NCBI GenBank assembly: GCA_029862125.1
Contig: JAOTXY010000024.1
Coordinates: 1-45,113, forward strand
Direction: 5' to 3'
Origin: Gammaproteobacteria bacterium
Lineage (GTDB): Bacteria > Pseudomonadota > Gammaproteobacteria > GCA-001735895
DNA length: 45,113 nt
Notes under the pieces: model-generated
The model's input: only the letters and a program-made list of their open reading frames with translations
Databases searched by the model: none
What the model was told of the DNA's origin: nothing
Program-made: the position numbers and the translations under genes
Part shown: piece after piece, positions 6,474-14,559 of the stretch
Layout: every line of letters starts with the position of its first letter
How positions within the stretch are numbered: position 1 is the stretch's first letter

Positions 6474-7164
6474 TCGATTTTACGCGTGGTGAAAGATTGA
6501 CTTCATCGATGACGATATCGTGACTGGATTGAATTATCTGCCAGACAACATCGGCTACATCCGCCACTTCGATCGCGTTCATCGATTCGGGTCCTGGTTC
6601 GAATGAAAGATCGTCAAAAAAGGGGCTGCGTACCATGCCCGGGTTCACCAGGCTAACCTGGATGCCATCGCTACCACAGTCTTCGCGCAGCGACTGGCAA
6701 AAGCCGCGCAGCCCGTACTTGGCGGCACTGTAGAGTGCCCCTTTTTTGCCTGCCCGAAGCGCCGATTCGGAACCAATGAAAATAAGACGACCTTCGCCCT
6801 GGCGCCGAAATACCGGTACCAGGCTGCGGCATATCACCATTGCACTGGTCAGGTTTACTCGGATAGAGGCTTCGATCTGGGCGATAGAAAATTGCTCGAT
6901 AGATCCGAAATGACCCTGTCCGGCGGCATGAACAAAACAATTAACTTTGCGGGATTCCAATAATTCACCGATCTTCGACTCGAGGCCTTCGAGATCGCCG
7001 AGATCATGCGCCACGGCGCTGAAATTGTCATGTTCGAGCTTTGCCACATGACCACGCCGACTAAGACCAATGACCTGGTAACCCTGGCCTAGCAGCAGCT
7101 GCGAAGTCGCGAGCCCGATGCCGGAGCTGGCACCGGTTATCAATACGGTGCCGGGTTCAGCCAT
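6445..7164 (-). CDS. Short-chain dehydrogenase/reductase
   Basis: A 239-residue classical SDR. The NAD(P)-binding motif is TGASSGIG near residues 10-17, followed by LSRRG, which suggests NADPH. The catalytic set is visible: a serine in FIGSES and YSAAK (Tyr and Lys). AAGQGHFG takes the place of the NNAG motif. The substrate is unknown. The start ATG overlaps the upstream radical SAM gene by 8 bp, so translation is likely coupled. The last residues (HGKKSRS) are encoded by the antisense of the truncated dehydrogenase remnant, so the original C-terminus may have been replaced at the deletion junction. It is the last gene of a four-gene operon. Confidence 0.88.
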   Translation of the reverse strand: MAEPGTVLITGASSGIGLATSQLLLGQGYQVIGLSRRGHVAKLEHDNFSAVAHDLGDLEGLESKIGELLESRKVNCFVHAAGQGHFGSIEQFSIAQIEASIRVNLTSAMVICRSLVPVFRRQGEGRLIFIGSESALRAGKKGALYSAAKYGLRGFCQSLREDCGSDGIQVSLVNPGMVRSPFFDDLSFEPGPESMNAIEVADVADVVWQIIQSSHDIVIDEVNLSPRVKSISHGKKSRS

Positions 7165-8155
7165 GCCACTGGCAGGGGTGATAGCTTTGATGAGGGATAT
7201 GCTTCATTAACTGGGCTTCGCAGTATTCGATCATTTCCCGCTCGCGCTCTAGCGGGTAGCTGATAATACCATTGTCGAGATCCATTTTTTGTGCAAACAG
7301 GGGTTCTTCGGGATAAAGTCGTGCAACCTTGCGAAAGTGATCGCGGGTCAAACGGAAGCCGCCGAGGCTTACCGAGTGTAGTTTTTGTGGATCGACCGTG
7401 GTGAAAATCTCGTCAAGCAGGTTGACGAATGCTGCCTGGTAGTCCTGGTGATATACAACCGGGTCGAATCGCAGCCCGACGCTCCAACCTGCGTCAATCA
7501 GGCGCCGCATGGCGTCGACACGTTTTGCTATCGAAGGCACTCCGTGTTCGAGTTTTGCGTGGCTGACGGGGTCGGTAAAACTAAACGCGGTCACAATGCG
7601 TTCACAGGGTTGCAGCTTCAGCATCGATCGTACCTGGGTGCTTTTGGTACGCAGTTCCATCCAGGCGTTATCGATTGACGCAACCAGCGGAATGAAATAA
7701 TCGGTAAATTCCGTCATCGGCTCGTTCGCCAGGCTGTCGCAGTCGTATCCGGAGTAAAACCAGACTGCTTCACTACGATGTTTCGCGGCGACCTGCACAA
7801 TCCGCTCGCCGAAGTCTTCGTAATTGATAAACAGAATCTGATTTGCGGACTGGTACATCCCCTGCAGGAAACAGTAGCGGCAATCGTAGATACAGTTCAG
7901 CATGTGCGAAAAATAATAATTGTGACTACCGCCTAGACCGTAGCCTTCCGGTGCCGCCAGCACGTGGCCATCATTTTTGCGTGCAATAATGATGGCCGGA
8001 TTTTTCTTTTGTAAGCGGAAGTTTTGCGCTCGCGGATTAAATACTTCGCCGTAGTGTTCGATTTCAACCAAGGGTAAATTACACAGTCGTTCGAGCAGTT
8101 TCCGCGCCCTGGGATGGTCACGAATTTCGGTTTCGATATAGACGCAGCTGACCAT
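7157..8155 (-). CDS. Spore-photolyase-like radical SAM protein
   Basis: A 332-residue member of the spore photoproduct lyase (SplB) branch of radical SAM enzymes. The 4Fe-4S motif is CIYDCRYC, cysteines 88, 92 and 95 (C-x3-C-x2-C). A further cysteine, C139 in SGYDCDSLANE, lines up with the catalytic cysteine of SplB. The C-terminal half has the usual LRFDPVVYH and SLGGFRL strands. This gammaproteobacterial form is not from a spore former, so its substrate need not be spore photoproduct; DNA repair or another thymine-dimer-like reaction is inference. It is encoded between the nucleosidase-like gene (3-bp gap) and the SDR (8-bp overlap). Confidence 0.88.
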   Translation of the reverse strand: MVSCVYIETEIRDHPRARKLLERLCNLPLVEIEHYGEVFNPRAQNFRLQKKNPAIIIARKNDGHVLAAPEGYGLGGSHNYYFSHMLNCIYDCRYCFLQGMYQSANQILFINYEDFGERIVQVAAKHRSEAVWFYSGYDCDSLANEPMTEFTDYFIPLVASIDNAWMELRTKSTQVRSMLKLQPCERIVTAFSFTDPVSHAKLEHGVPSIAKRVDAMRRLIDAGWSVGLRFDPVVYHQDYQAAFVNLLDEIFTTVDPQKLHSVSLGGFRLTRDHFRKVARLYPEEPLFAQKMDLDNGIISYPLEREREMIEYCEAQLMKHIPHQSYHPCQWHG

Positions 8156-8158
8156 GTT

Positions 8159-8968
8159 TTACAGACCTTCGCTGTCCTGGTAGCTAAGCAGTTCCAGGGT
8201 ACTGATGATAGTCGCGGCGGAGGAGCAACCCCTGAGTTTCTGTAGAACTGTTTCGGCACTGTTGTCCCGGTTCATGAGGTAGCGCCACAAGACGCGTAGT
8301 CGATTCTTCTGGGTCTGGCTGAAATGGGCCAGTGCAATCAGCTGCTGCCAGGATTCGGGGTTCACGGCAAGCCCGGCAATCTGTTTGTTGAGCGCGATCA
8401 GGGCGTTTGCCTGCTGGCCGATTGTGTCGATATTCTGGTGGATTAAATCACTGACCCGCTGGCGGTTTTTTCCGGTCTGGTGCGCGCGATTATCACTGAC
8501 AATTTTTATACATTGCGTCAATTCGGCGCTGCTGAAGCGTAGCGCGCTGTAGATGAAACCACTGGCCTCCATATCGTACAAGGTGTCTTCACGGTAGTCT
8601 TCGCTGGATTGACTTAAGGTAAGGCATGCACTGCCGGGCAACAACGAGCCGGCGCAGGGGACCGGGTAGTAGCGTTGACCGCTGTCGGCATCGATAACCT
8701 GGTTAAGTGAAAACGCCGCACCGATTTCATGCTGGCCGCTGCCGGCGACACCCAGGTTCATCCAGGCGATCGAGGCCTCGTGATCATATCGAGCGGCAAG
8801 CCAGGCGCAGGCCGCGGCACTTGCAATCTTGCCGACACCGCTGATGATGCAAAGCATGTCATCACCGCGGTAGAGATCGAATGCATTGTCATCATGCGAT
8901 TTTTTCAAGCGGTAATAATCGATTACAGGCTTGGCTTCACAGTGTAATGCAGATACCCAGATTAACAT
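8159..8968 (-). CDS. Nucleoside phosphorylase/nucleosidase-like protein
   Basis: A 269-residue protein whose first 180 residues resemble the PNP/UDP phosphorylase superfamily (5'-methylthioadenosine/SAH nucleosidase branch). Supporting stretches are ISGVGKIASAAA, LGVAGSG and YDMEASGF, where the Glu of the MEA motif normally binds the ribose, and KIVSDN with the Asp expected to protonate the base. The C-terminal 80-90 residues are an extra helical region that I do not recognise. Its substrate is unknown. It overlaps the glycosyltransferase gene by 7 bp and is followed 3 bp later by the radical SAM gene. Because radical SAM enzymes release 5'-deoxyadenosine, a nucleosidase beside one is suggestive, though this is inference. 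Confidence 0.75.
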   Translation of the reverse strand: MLIWVSALHCEAKPVIDYYRLKKSHDDNAFDLYRGDDMLCIISGVGKIASAAACAWLAARYDHEASIAWMNLGVAGSGQHEIGAAFSLNQVIDADSGQRYYPVPCAGSLLPGSACLTLSQSSEDYREDTLYDMEASGFIYSALRFSSAELTQCIKIVSDNRAHQTGKNRQRVSDLIHQNIDTIGQQANALIALNKQIAGLAVNPESWQQLIALAHFSQTQKNRLRVLWRYLMNRDNSAETVLQKLRGCSSAATIISTLELLSYQDSEGL

Positions 8969-9807
8969 TGTGCCAACTGCTCTCCATGTCGATACCAGTT
9001 GTCGCGCAGGGGAATAAATTCATCGAGCAGCGCCTGGTTATGATGTTTGACGGCGCCATTAATCAATATATCGAGTTTGTTCAGCAGGGTCGCCTCGGCG
9101 GCACGATAATATTCTGGTTGCAGGGTTGCCGTTGTTAACAGTCGATGCAGCGCGTGGATACGAAAACGATCCATAGCCGGATATTGCTGCGAGAGTTGAT
9201 CGTCGTGCCCCCCGTACTTGGTGATTAACGCCTTGTCGATGTAGTGCACCGGGAATTGATGACACAATCGCAGCCACAAATCATAGTCTTCGCAGGCGGG
9301 CAATTTTTCGTCAAACATGCCGAGTGATTCCAGCGTTGATTTACTGATTACCGAGGCCGATGGTGATATGGCACATAGCGGCAGGCAGCTTTCAAATATC
9401 CAGCCACCGTTCTTGCGGTGCTTGTGTTTCGGATTGACGCGAACCCCGCGACGGACCCAGATTTCATCCGAGTGATAAAGCACGAATCCGGGGTGTTGCT
9501 GCCGGGCGTCACGGATCAGTTCGATTTTTCGCGGCATCCAGCTATCGTCCGAGTCCAGCAGGGCAATCCATTCGAAACGGGCTGATGCGATGCCGCGGTT
9601 ACGTGCCGCGCTGACGCCGAGATTTGGCTGGCATAGAACTTTAACCTCGGGATATTGTCGTTTGACCATGTCGCTGCTGCCATCGCTCGAGCCGTCATCG
9701 ACGAGGATGATTTCATCGACCGTCGAAGTCTGATCGAAGACCGACTGCAGTGCCCGTTCAAGGGTGTGCCTGCGGTTGTAGCTGGGAATAACGACGGAGA
9801 TTTGCAT
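8962..9807 (-). CDS. Family 2 glycosyltransferase
   Basis: A 281-residue GT-A-fold glycosyltransferase. The N-terminus ISVVIPSYNRRHTLERAL, the ILVDDGSSDGS nucleotide-binding loop, GVSAARNRGI and the metal-binding DSDD are all present, and EDYDLWLRL is the usual catalytic-acid region. There is no membrane helix. It probably adds a sugar to a surface polysaccharide or lipid; neither donor nor acceptor can be told. It begins the tightly packed group glycosyltransferase - nucleosidase - radical SAM - SDR; the DUF1820 gene lies 20 bp upstream. Confidence 0.9.
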   Translation of the reverse strand: MQISVVIPSYNRRHTLERALQSVFDQTSTVDEIILVDDGSSDGSSDMVKRQYPEVKVLCQPNLGVSAARNRGIASARFEWIALLDSDDSWMPRKIELIRDARQQHPGFVLYHSDEIWVRRGVRVNPKHKHRKNGGWIFESCLPLCAISPSASVISKSTLESLGMFDEKLPACEDYDLWLRLCHQFPVHYIDKALITKYGGHDDQLSQQYPAMDRFRIHALHRLLTTATLQPEYYRAAEATLLNKLDILINGAVKHHNQALLDEFIPLRDNWYRHGEQLAQC

Positions 9808-9827
9808 TACTGCCTGCAGCAGTTTGC

Positions 9828-10160
9828 CTAGGTATTACTCGGGATGGTCGCTTGCCCCGGGAAACTGGTAACGGTTGAGCCGTCATTGTCGAGGATGCGG
9901 TTCTTGCCGCTGCGATCGACTTCATCTATTCGGATCACCGCGAAATGGGGGATGTAGGTATGCTTTACATTACCGAACTCGTGCTTCAGTTTTTCCTCCG
10001 CCGGATCAATCAGGAGCCTGGAATGCTCACCGAAAATTATTTCTCCGATTTCGATAAAACCCGCCATTTGTGACTGACTGACCTGGTGTGCGTAGAGTTC
10101 ATAAATCTTGTTGTTGTTATGAAACTGGATGCGAAAGGTCGATTTTTTTGTTTTGCTCAT
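9828..10160 (-). CDS. DUF1820 family protein
   Basis: A 110-residue protein matching the DUF1820 family, which is widespread in gammaproteobacteria and uncharacterised. Recognisable stretches are FRIQFHNNNKIYELYA near the start, GFIEIGEIIFGE in the middle and YIPHFAVIRIDEV towards the end. It is soluble, mostly beta-strand in appearance, and without cysteine. It lies 9 bp downstream of the glutaredoxin gene on the same strand, so the two probably share a transcript. The family has no established biochemical role. Confidence 0.85.
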   Translation of the reverse strand: MSKTKKSTFRIQFHNNNKIYELYAHQVSQSQMAGFIEIGEIIFGEHSRLLIDPAEEKLKHEFGNVKHTYIPHFAVIRIDEVDRSGKNRILDNDGSTVTSFPGQATIPSNT

Positions 10161-10169
10161 AACGACAAC

Positions 10170-10430
10170 CTATTCCGCCTGCATTAACTCGTCAAGCTCG
10201 CCATCCATGTGCATTTCGGTCAACTCGGAAAAACCACCGATTGGATTACCATCGATGACGATTTGCGGTACCGTGCGCGCGCCCCGGGTGACCTCGGTAA
10301 ATTTTTTCATTGCCGCATGATCGGTGTCGATACGAACCTCGTCAAAAGCAATTTCCCATTTCTCCAGCAAGGCTTTGACATTGGTGCAGTATGGACAGTT
10401 AGCGGTGCTGTAAACGGTAACTCGGGACAT
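10170..10430 (-). CDS. grxC: Glutaredoxin, GrxC type
   Basis: An 86-residue dithiol glutaredoxin: VTVYSTANCPYC with active-site C12-P-Y-C15, the cis-proline segment RTVPQIVIDG and the glutathione-binding IGGFSEL. It reduces disulfides and mixed glutathione disulfides with electrons from glutathione in the cytosol. The frame is open further upstream, but the start is placed at the ATG 10428-10430 because the domain begins there; an extension to 10523 would add about 31 residues with no family counterpart. Glutathione synthetase (gshB) is about 14 kb to the right. Confidence 0.92.
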   Translation of the reverse strand: MSRVTVYSTANCPYCTNVKALLEKWEIAFDEVRIDTDHAAMKKFTEVTRGARTVPQIVIDGNPIGGFSELTEMHMDGELDELMQAE

Positions 10431-10541
10431 GAGGATTAATCTAAAAATCGGGTGCGCAATTCTACTACAGAACTGGACTGCTACCATAGTTTCTGTCGTC
10501 GCTTGTTGGTCCAGGTCAAACATTGCCGTGGATTGAAGGTT

Positions 10542-10865
10542 TCAGGAATCGGGGCCGATTGTTTGCACCAGAACCCAGGGTTTTACGACCACGGCCCAGA
10601 GCAATGCGTCACTGGCGATCCATTCTTTGGCCTGGTCATCCGGCACTGGCATAACCTGCAGGGCTTCGGTCCAGCTTTTTACCTGGTCGACATCGTCTTC
10701 CTGCAACGCAAAGGCCACATCAACCAGGTCGAGTCCGGGGGCGACCAGCATGACTTTTCCAGCCGCAAAAAAACGCTGTAATTCCTGCCACGGGATCCTG
10801 GCGGTTTCACTTATTATCTTGCCGCGCTTGAGCTCGCGGTCCTGCCGCAGCAATTCCTCGATCAC
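10542..10865 (-). CDS. DUF2288 family protein
   Basis: A 107-residue protein of the DUF2288 family, seen in many proteobacteria and cyanobacteria. The signature pieces are SETARIPWQELQRFFAAGKV, LDLVDVAFALQEDD and the end ALLWAVVVKPWVLVQ. Function is unknown. Its start overlaps the stop of oxyR by 4 bp (ATGA), so it is likely translationally coupled to oxyR and possibly expressed under oxidative control; that link is inference. Confidence 0.85.
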   Translation of the reverse strand: MIEELLRQDRELKRGKIISETARIPWQELQRFFAAGKVMLVAPGLDLVDVAFALQEDDVDQVKSWTEALQVMPVPDDQAKEWIASDALLWAVVVKPWVLVQTIGPDS

Positions 10866-11791
10866 GCGACCGACTGGGTGATTTCGACGCCATCCAGTGG
10901 ACTGCTCTGTATGGTGTCGCGTATCGTGTAAATTGCCTCTTTTCGCGGGTAATGCTTGCGCCAGGCGATGGCCACGGTGCGAGCAGGGGAGGGCCTGGCA
11001 AAAGGTTTGATGTCGATCAACGATTCACTTTTCTGACTATTAGGGATACTGCTGCGCGGCAATACAGTAATACCAGTGCCGGCCGCGACCATGTGGCGCA
11101 TGGTTTCCAGGGAACCACCCTCGAGGGTACGAGTTAGTTCACTATCCCCCGACATGCAGTCGGGACAGGCCTTGATTACCTGGTCGCGAAAGCAATGGCC
11201 CGCGCCGAGAAGCATTAAATCCTGTGATGCTAAATCCCCGGGTTGAATCTGGTCGCGATTTTTCCATTCATGATTTCGCGGCAACGCGACAATAAAGGGT
11301 TCCTCGTAAAGTGGCGCCGTCTCGATGCCAGGTTCGTCGAATGGGTAGGAAATGATAATCGCATCCAGCGATCCCTGCTTGAGTGACTGAAACAGGTTGG
11401 CGGTGAAATTTTCTTCGATAATCAGCTTCAGGTTGGGCGCGGTTTTTCGCAGCTTGGGGATAAGACTGGGTAACAGGTATGGTCCGATCGTGTAGATCAC
11501 GCCCAGCCTGAACTGTCCCGATAAAGGGTCCTTTCCCTGCTGCGCGATTTCGATCAGAATCTGCGCTTCCTGTAAAACGATATAGGCCTGGTTGATCACC
11601 TGCTGGCCAATTTCAGTGATGCGGATTTCGTTCTTTGAGCTGCGCTCGAAAAGGCGCACATCGAGTTCTTCTTCGAGTTTCTTTATCGCGATACTTAGGG
11701 TAGGCTGACTCACGAAACAGGCCTGAGCCGCCTTCCCGAAATGGTTTTTCTGGGATACAGCGACGATGTATCGAAGTTCGGTTAGTGTCAT
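10862..11791 (-). CDS. oxyR: OxyR, hydrogen-peroxide-sensing LysR regulator
   Basis: A 309-residue LysR-type regulator. The N-terminal helix-turn-helix spans about residues 1-60 (FGKAAQACFVSQPTLSIAIK), followed by the effector domain. The decisive trait is GAGHCFRDQVIKAC: Cys200 and Cys209 match the peroxide-sensing Cys199 and Cys208 of E. coli OxyR, whose disulfide converts it into an activator of catalase and peroxiredoxin genes. No catalase or ahpC gene is in the window. It overlaps the DUF2288 gene downstream and is divergent from the TerB-like gene. Confidence 0.93.
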   Translation of the reverse strand: MTLTELRYIVAVSQKNHFGKAAQACFVSQPTLSIAIKKLEEELDVRLFERSSKNEIRITEIGQQVINQAYIVLQEAQILIEIAQQGKDPLSGQFRLGVIYTIGPYLLPSLIPKLRKTAPNLKLIIEENFTANLFQSLKQGSLDAIIISYPFDEPGIETAPLYEEPFIVALPRNHEWKNRDQIQPGDLASQDLMLLGAGHCFRDQVIKACPDCMSGDSELTRTLEGGSLETMRHMVAAGTGITVLPRSSIPNSQKSESLIDIKPFARPSPARTVAIAWRKHYPRKEAIYTIRDTIQSSPLDGVEITQSVA

Positions 11792-11792
11792 A

Positions 11793-11833
11793 ATAGTTAA
11801 AATTTATTAATCAATGCGATAGATTTTGCATAA
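11793..11833. promoter_or_regulatory. Possible OxyR operator upstream of oxyR
   Basis: ATAGTTAAAATTTAT (11793-11807) matches the OxyR half-operator pattern ATAGnTnnnAnCTAT at all fixed positions but one. A weaker ATAGATTTTGCATAA follows at 11819-11833, with a spacing (26 bp between ATAG starts) that differs from the canonical 22. It adjoins the oxyR start codon and lies in the short divergent region, as expected for autoregulation. The region is AT-rich, so a chance match is possible. Confidence 0.3.
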
Positions 11834-11862
11834 ACCCATCGCGTTTGCAATCAGTTATTGCT

Positions 11863-12318
11863 ATGAGAAAAATCCTGCTCAAATTCCTGACGATAGAAAC
11901 TATCGAGGCCAGCCCGGCAGATATCGAGCATGCGTTGCGGGTCGCCACCGCCGTGTTGCTGATCGAAGTTGCGCGTGCCGATTTCATTGTTGATCCGTCT
12001 GAAAAACTCAGGCTCAGGGAGCTACTGGAGCAGCAGTTTAATCTGCCCGCGCAGGAACTTGATGCCTTGCTGGAGGAAGCGGAGGCGGATGCCGACCGTA
12101 TGGTTTCGATACAGCACGTTACCCGGTTGCTCAATGAGCACTACGATCACGCCATGAAACGGCGGGTTGTCGAAATGATGTGGCAGCTGGTTTACGCAGA
12201 TGGCGAAAAAGATCGTTATGAAGAACACTTGATACGGCAGGTCGCGGAATTGCTCTATGTTTCACACAGCGAGTTTATCCAGGCAAGGCACAAGGCCGAA
12301 GCGGAAAACGGTAGCTAA
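11863..12318 (+). CDS. TerB-family protein
   Basis: A 151-residue acidic, all-helical protein of the TerB (tellurite-resistance-associated) superfamily: paired helices with ATAVLLIEVARADFIVDPSEK in the first half and EMMWQLVYADGEKDRYEE in the second, where the acidic pairs resemble the metal-binding loops of TerB. TerB-like proteins stand alone in many bacteria, so real tellurite resistance is not implied. The start is placed at ATG 11863 rather than an upstream TTG at 11845. The 3' end meets yggT tail to tail with overlapping stop codons (12315-12318). Confidence 0.8.
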   Translation: MRKILLKFLTIETIEASPADIEHALRVATAVLLIEVARADFIVDPSEKLRLRELLEQQFNLPAQELDALLEEAEADADRMVSIQHVTRLLNEHYDHAMKRRVVEMMWQLVYADGEKDRYEEHLIRQVAELLYVSHSEFIQARHKAEAENGS

Positions 12319-12920
12319 AAATTGCCGAGATAAATGATTGGCGGCACGATCAGCATTTTTGCCACCAGTATCAGCAGGGCAGCAAACAGGGGCGACAGGT
12401 CGAGCCCGCCCATCGACGGAATGAATTTACGGATCGGTTTGAGTACCGGCTCTGCAAGCTTATTCACGAGGCCTATTACCGGGTTGTAATGACCCGGATT
12501 AATCCAGCTCAAAATGACCTGGATAATTACCGCGATCAGGAAAACCGTGAGTATCAGGGCGATCAAATCAGCAACGCTGAACAGCAGCAAGCCCGCATAG
12601 CTGACCCCGCCGATCGGCGCCATTATGCCGCCGATATGCACCGCAGGGATCGATAGTGCACGCATCAATAAAAACTTGCCATATATCAATACCACGCAAA
12701 ACACGATTGACGCGGAATCCTGTCCGGCAACGCTCGGGATGATGCGACGTAGTATGCGCAACGGTGGGGTTGTCAGTTTGACAATAAACTGGGAAACCGG
12801 GTTATAAAAATCAGCACGTAACATCTGTAACATGAAACGCAATAGCACCAGCAAAATGTATAAATCGAATAAGGTGTTAATGATAAGCATTAACGGTGAT
12901 GTCAAATAACCCGAACCCAT
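12315..12920 (-). CDS. yggT: YggT family integral membrane protein
   Basis: A 201-residue inner-membrane protein with two copies of the YggT repeat: a hydrophobic helix, then the amphipathic NPVSQFIVKLTTPPLRILRRIIPS (first copy, around 41-64) and NPVIGLVNKLAEPVLKPIRKFIPS (second, around 143-166), then another helix. Four or five membrane segments in all. Members occur beside proC and yggS in many bacteria, as here, and have been tied to osmotic or cation homeostasis, but the mechanism is not settled. It is 11 bp downstream of proC. Confidence 0.92.
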   Translation of the reverse strand: MGSGYLTSPLMLIINTLFDLYILLVLLRFMLQMLRADFYNPVSQFIVKLTTPPLRILRRIIPSVAGQDSASIVFCVVLIYGKFLLMRALSIPAVHIGGIMAPIGGVSYAGLLLFSVADLIALILTVFLIAVIIQVILSWINPGHYNPVIGLVNKLAEPVLKPIRKFIPSMGGLDLSPLFAALLILVAKMLIVPPIIYLGNF

Positions 12921-12931
12921 ATCGCTGTTAC

Positions 12932-13750
12932 CTAGTTTTTGGTTAGTTCTTGAGCCAATTCCAGCGAACGCCGATGTGCCGCCGCGGTGGCCTCGTTAAC
13001 CAGCTGGCCGAGCTGGTTTTGCTGGAAGGAAAGAATGGCCTGTTCGGTGGTGCCTTTTCTGGAAGTCACCTGGGCGCGTAAATTGACCACGTCTTCGTCC
13101 AGCGCCATGCTCGCCGCACCCAGCGCGGTCTGGCGCGCCAGAGTCGCCGCGGTCTCCCTGGGCAGTCCAAGCTCGACTCCGGCCGCTTCCAGTAGCTCGA
13201 TAAAATAAAAAAAGTAGGCCGGCCCGCTGCCTGAAATTGCGGTTACTGCGTCAAGGTCAGATTCCTTGTCTACCCAGATGCTGATACCGACCGCTTGCAT
13301 AACAAGCGCGGCAGATTCCCGCTGGGCCGCGCTGACCTGTGCATTGGCAAACAACCCGGTAGCGCCGAGCTGCAGTAATGAAGGGGTATTCGGCATGCAA
13401 CGTACGATCGTCCTGCCGCCCCCGAGCCACGCATCTATCGCGCTTGCGGGTACACCCGCAGCGATGCTGACAAACAGCTGTTGTGGGTTTGGCGGCAATG
13501 TCGAAAGTGCTTCGCAGACCACGCGCATTACCTGTGGCTTGACCGCCAGCATGACGATTTCGGCGGCGCCCGCGCAGGCAAGGTTATCCTGCGAGATATT
13601 GATCTGAAAACGCTGCTGTAATTGCTGCAATTGGTCGACGCTGATATCACAGGCGGTAATCTGTGTTGCTTGGTAACCGTTCGTGATCAACCCGCCGATT
13701 AGACTGGTTGCCATATTGCCAGCACCGATAAAGCAAATTGCCTGTTTCAA
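12932..13750 (-). CDS. proC: Pyrroline-5-carboxylate reductase
   Basis: A 272-residue enzyme for the last step of proline synthesis, reducing pyrroline-5-carboxylate with NAD(P)H in the cytosol. The Rossmann start CFIGAGNMATSLIGGL, the VMLAVKPQ strand, RCMPNTPSLLQLGATGL and the C-terminal signature with TAISGSGPAYFFYFIE and MALDEDVVNLRAQVTSRKG are all intact. Length is normal. It overlaps yggS upstream by 4 bp (ATGA) and precedes yggT by 11 bp, giving a yggS-proC-yggT operon. Confidence 0.96.
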   Translation of the reverse strand: MKQAICFIGAGNMATSLIGGLITNGYQATQITACDISVDQLQQLQQRFQINISQDNLACAGAAEIVMLAVKPQVMRVVCEALSTLPPNPQQLFVSIAAGVPASAIDAWLGGGRTIVRCMPNTPSLLQLGATGLFANAQVSAAQRESAALVMQAVGISIWVDKESDLDAVTAISGSGPAYFFYFIELLEAAGVELGLPRETAATLARQTALGAASMALDEDVVNLRAQVTSRKGTTEQAILSFQQNQLGQLVNEATAAAHRRSLELAQELTKN

Positions 13751-14430
13751 ACTCTCTCTCCAAAAATCGCGGTGCCTATGCGCACCAGCGTTGAGCCTTC
13801 TGCAATCGCGGCTTCCATGTCCTGCGTCATTCCCATCGACAAGGTATCACAGTCGATTCCCTGTTGCCGCAATGACTCGAGTGCCTCGGCTAATTTTGCA
13901 AAGGCTGAGCGCTGCAGGTCGAACGATTCCTGCGGGGCCGGAATCGTCATTAGTCCCCGCAGTCGAATTCCGGGTAGCTGGTGAATTGCGTGCGCGAGTT
14001 CGGGCAACTCGGCCAGTTCGATCCCGGCCTTGCTGGATTCATGATCGATATTGACTTGTATACACACGTTTAGTGGCCCCAGTTCCGCAGGACGTTGTTC
14101 GCTCAGACGCCTGGCGATTTTGGCCCGATCGATGCAATGTGCCCAATCGAAGGCTTCGGCTATATTGCGCGTCTTGTTAGATTGTATCGCGCCGATGAAA
14201 TGCCAGCTAATGTCCAGGTCTTTGAGTTCCTCCATTTTCTGCAACGCTTCCTGCAGGTAATTTTCTCCGAAATCTCTTTGCCCGAGTTCCCATGCCTGGC
14301 GAATATCACTGGCGGGTTTTTTCTTGCTTACCGCGAGCAGCAAAATGGAATCTGGTTCGCGTTTACAGGCAGACGCAGCCTGTACTATCTGCTCGTGCAC
14401 ACGATTTAGATTTTTTCTCATGTTATTCAT
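13747..14430 (-). CDS. yggS: PLP homeostasis protein YggS
   Basis: A 227-residue fold-type III pyridoxal-phosphate-binding protein (PROSC/YggS family), which buffers PLP and affects amino-acid metabolism without a known enzymatic reaction. Lys36 in LLAVSKKKP is the PLP Schiff-base lysine; the phosphate-binding strands are LRGLMTIPA and LSMGMTQDMEAAI near the C-terminus. ATG codons at 14430 and 14421 are both possible starts; the longer is kept. It is the first gene of the yggS-proC-yggT operon and divergent from pilT. Confidence 0.95.
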   Translation of the reverse strand: MNNMRKNLNRVHEQIVQAASACKREPDSILLLAVSKKKPASDIRQAWELGQRDFGENYLQEALQKMEELKDLDISWHFIGAIQSNKTRNIAEAFDWAHCIDRAKIARRLSEQRPAELGPLNVCIQVNIDHESSKAGIELAELPELAHAIHQLPGIRLRGLMTIPAPQESFDLQRSAFAKLAEALESLRQQGIDCDTLSMGMTQDMEAAIAEGSTLVRIGTAIFGERV

Positions 14431-14559
14431 ATGTTTTGCTATAGTTATCTGTTAACACAAAGCTGCAGCGAGCGCGCTGATTATAACCGTTTGCCTGTAG
14501 GCTAAAAACAAAACCTGTCATGAATTCTATAATACCTGTAAAGCGATAAAGGAAACCCC

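Noticed and set aside
10431..10523. N-terminal extension of the glutaredoxin
   Set aside because: The added 31 residues have no glutaredoxin counterpart; the ATG at 10430 begins the domain exactly.
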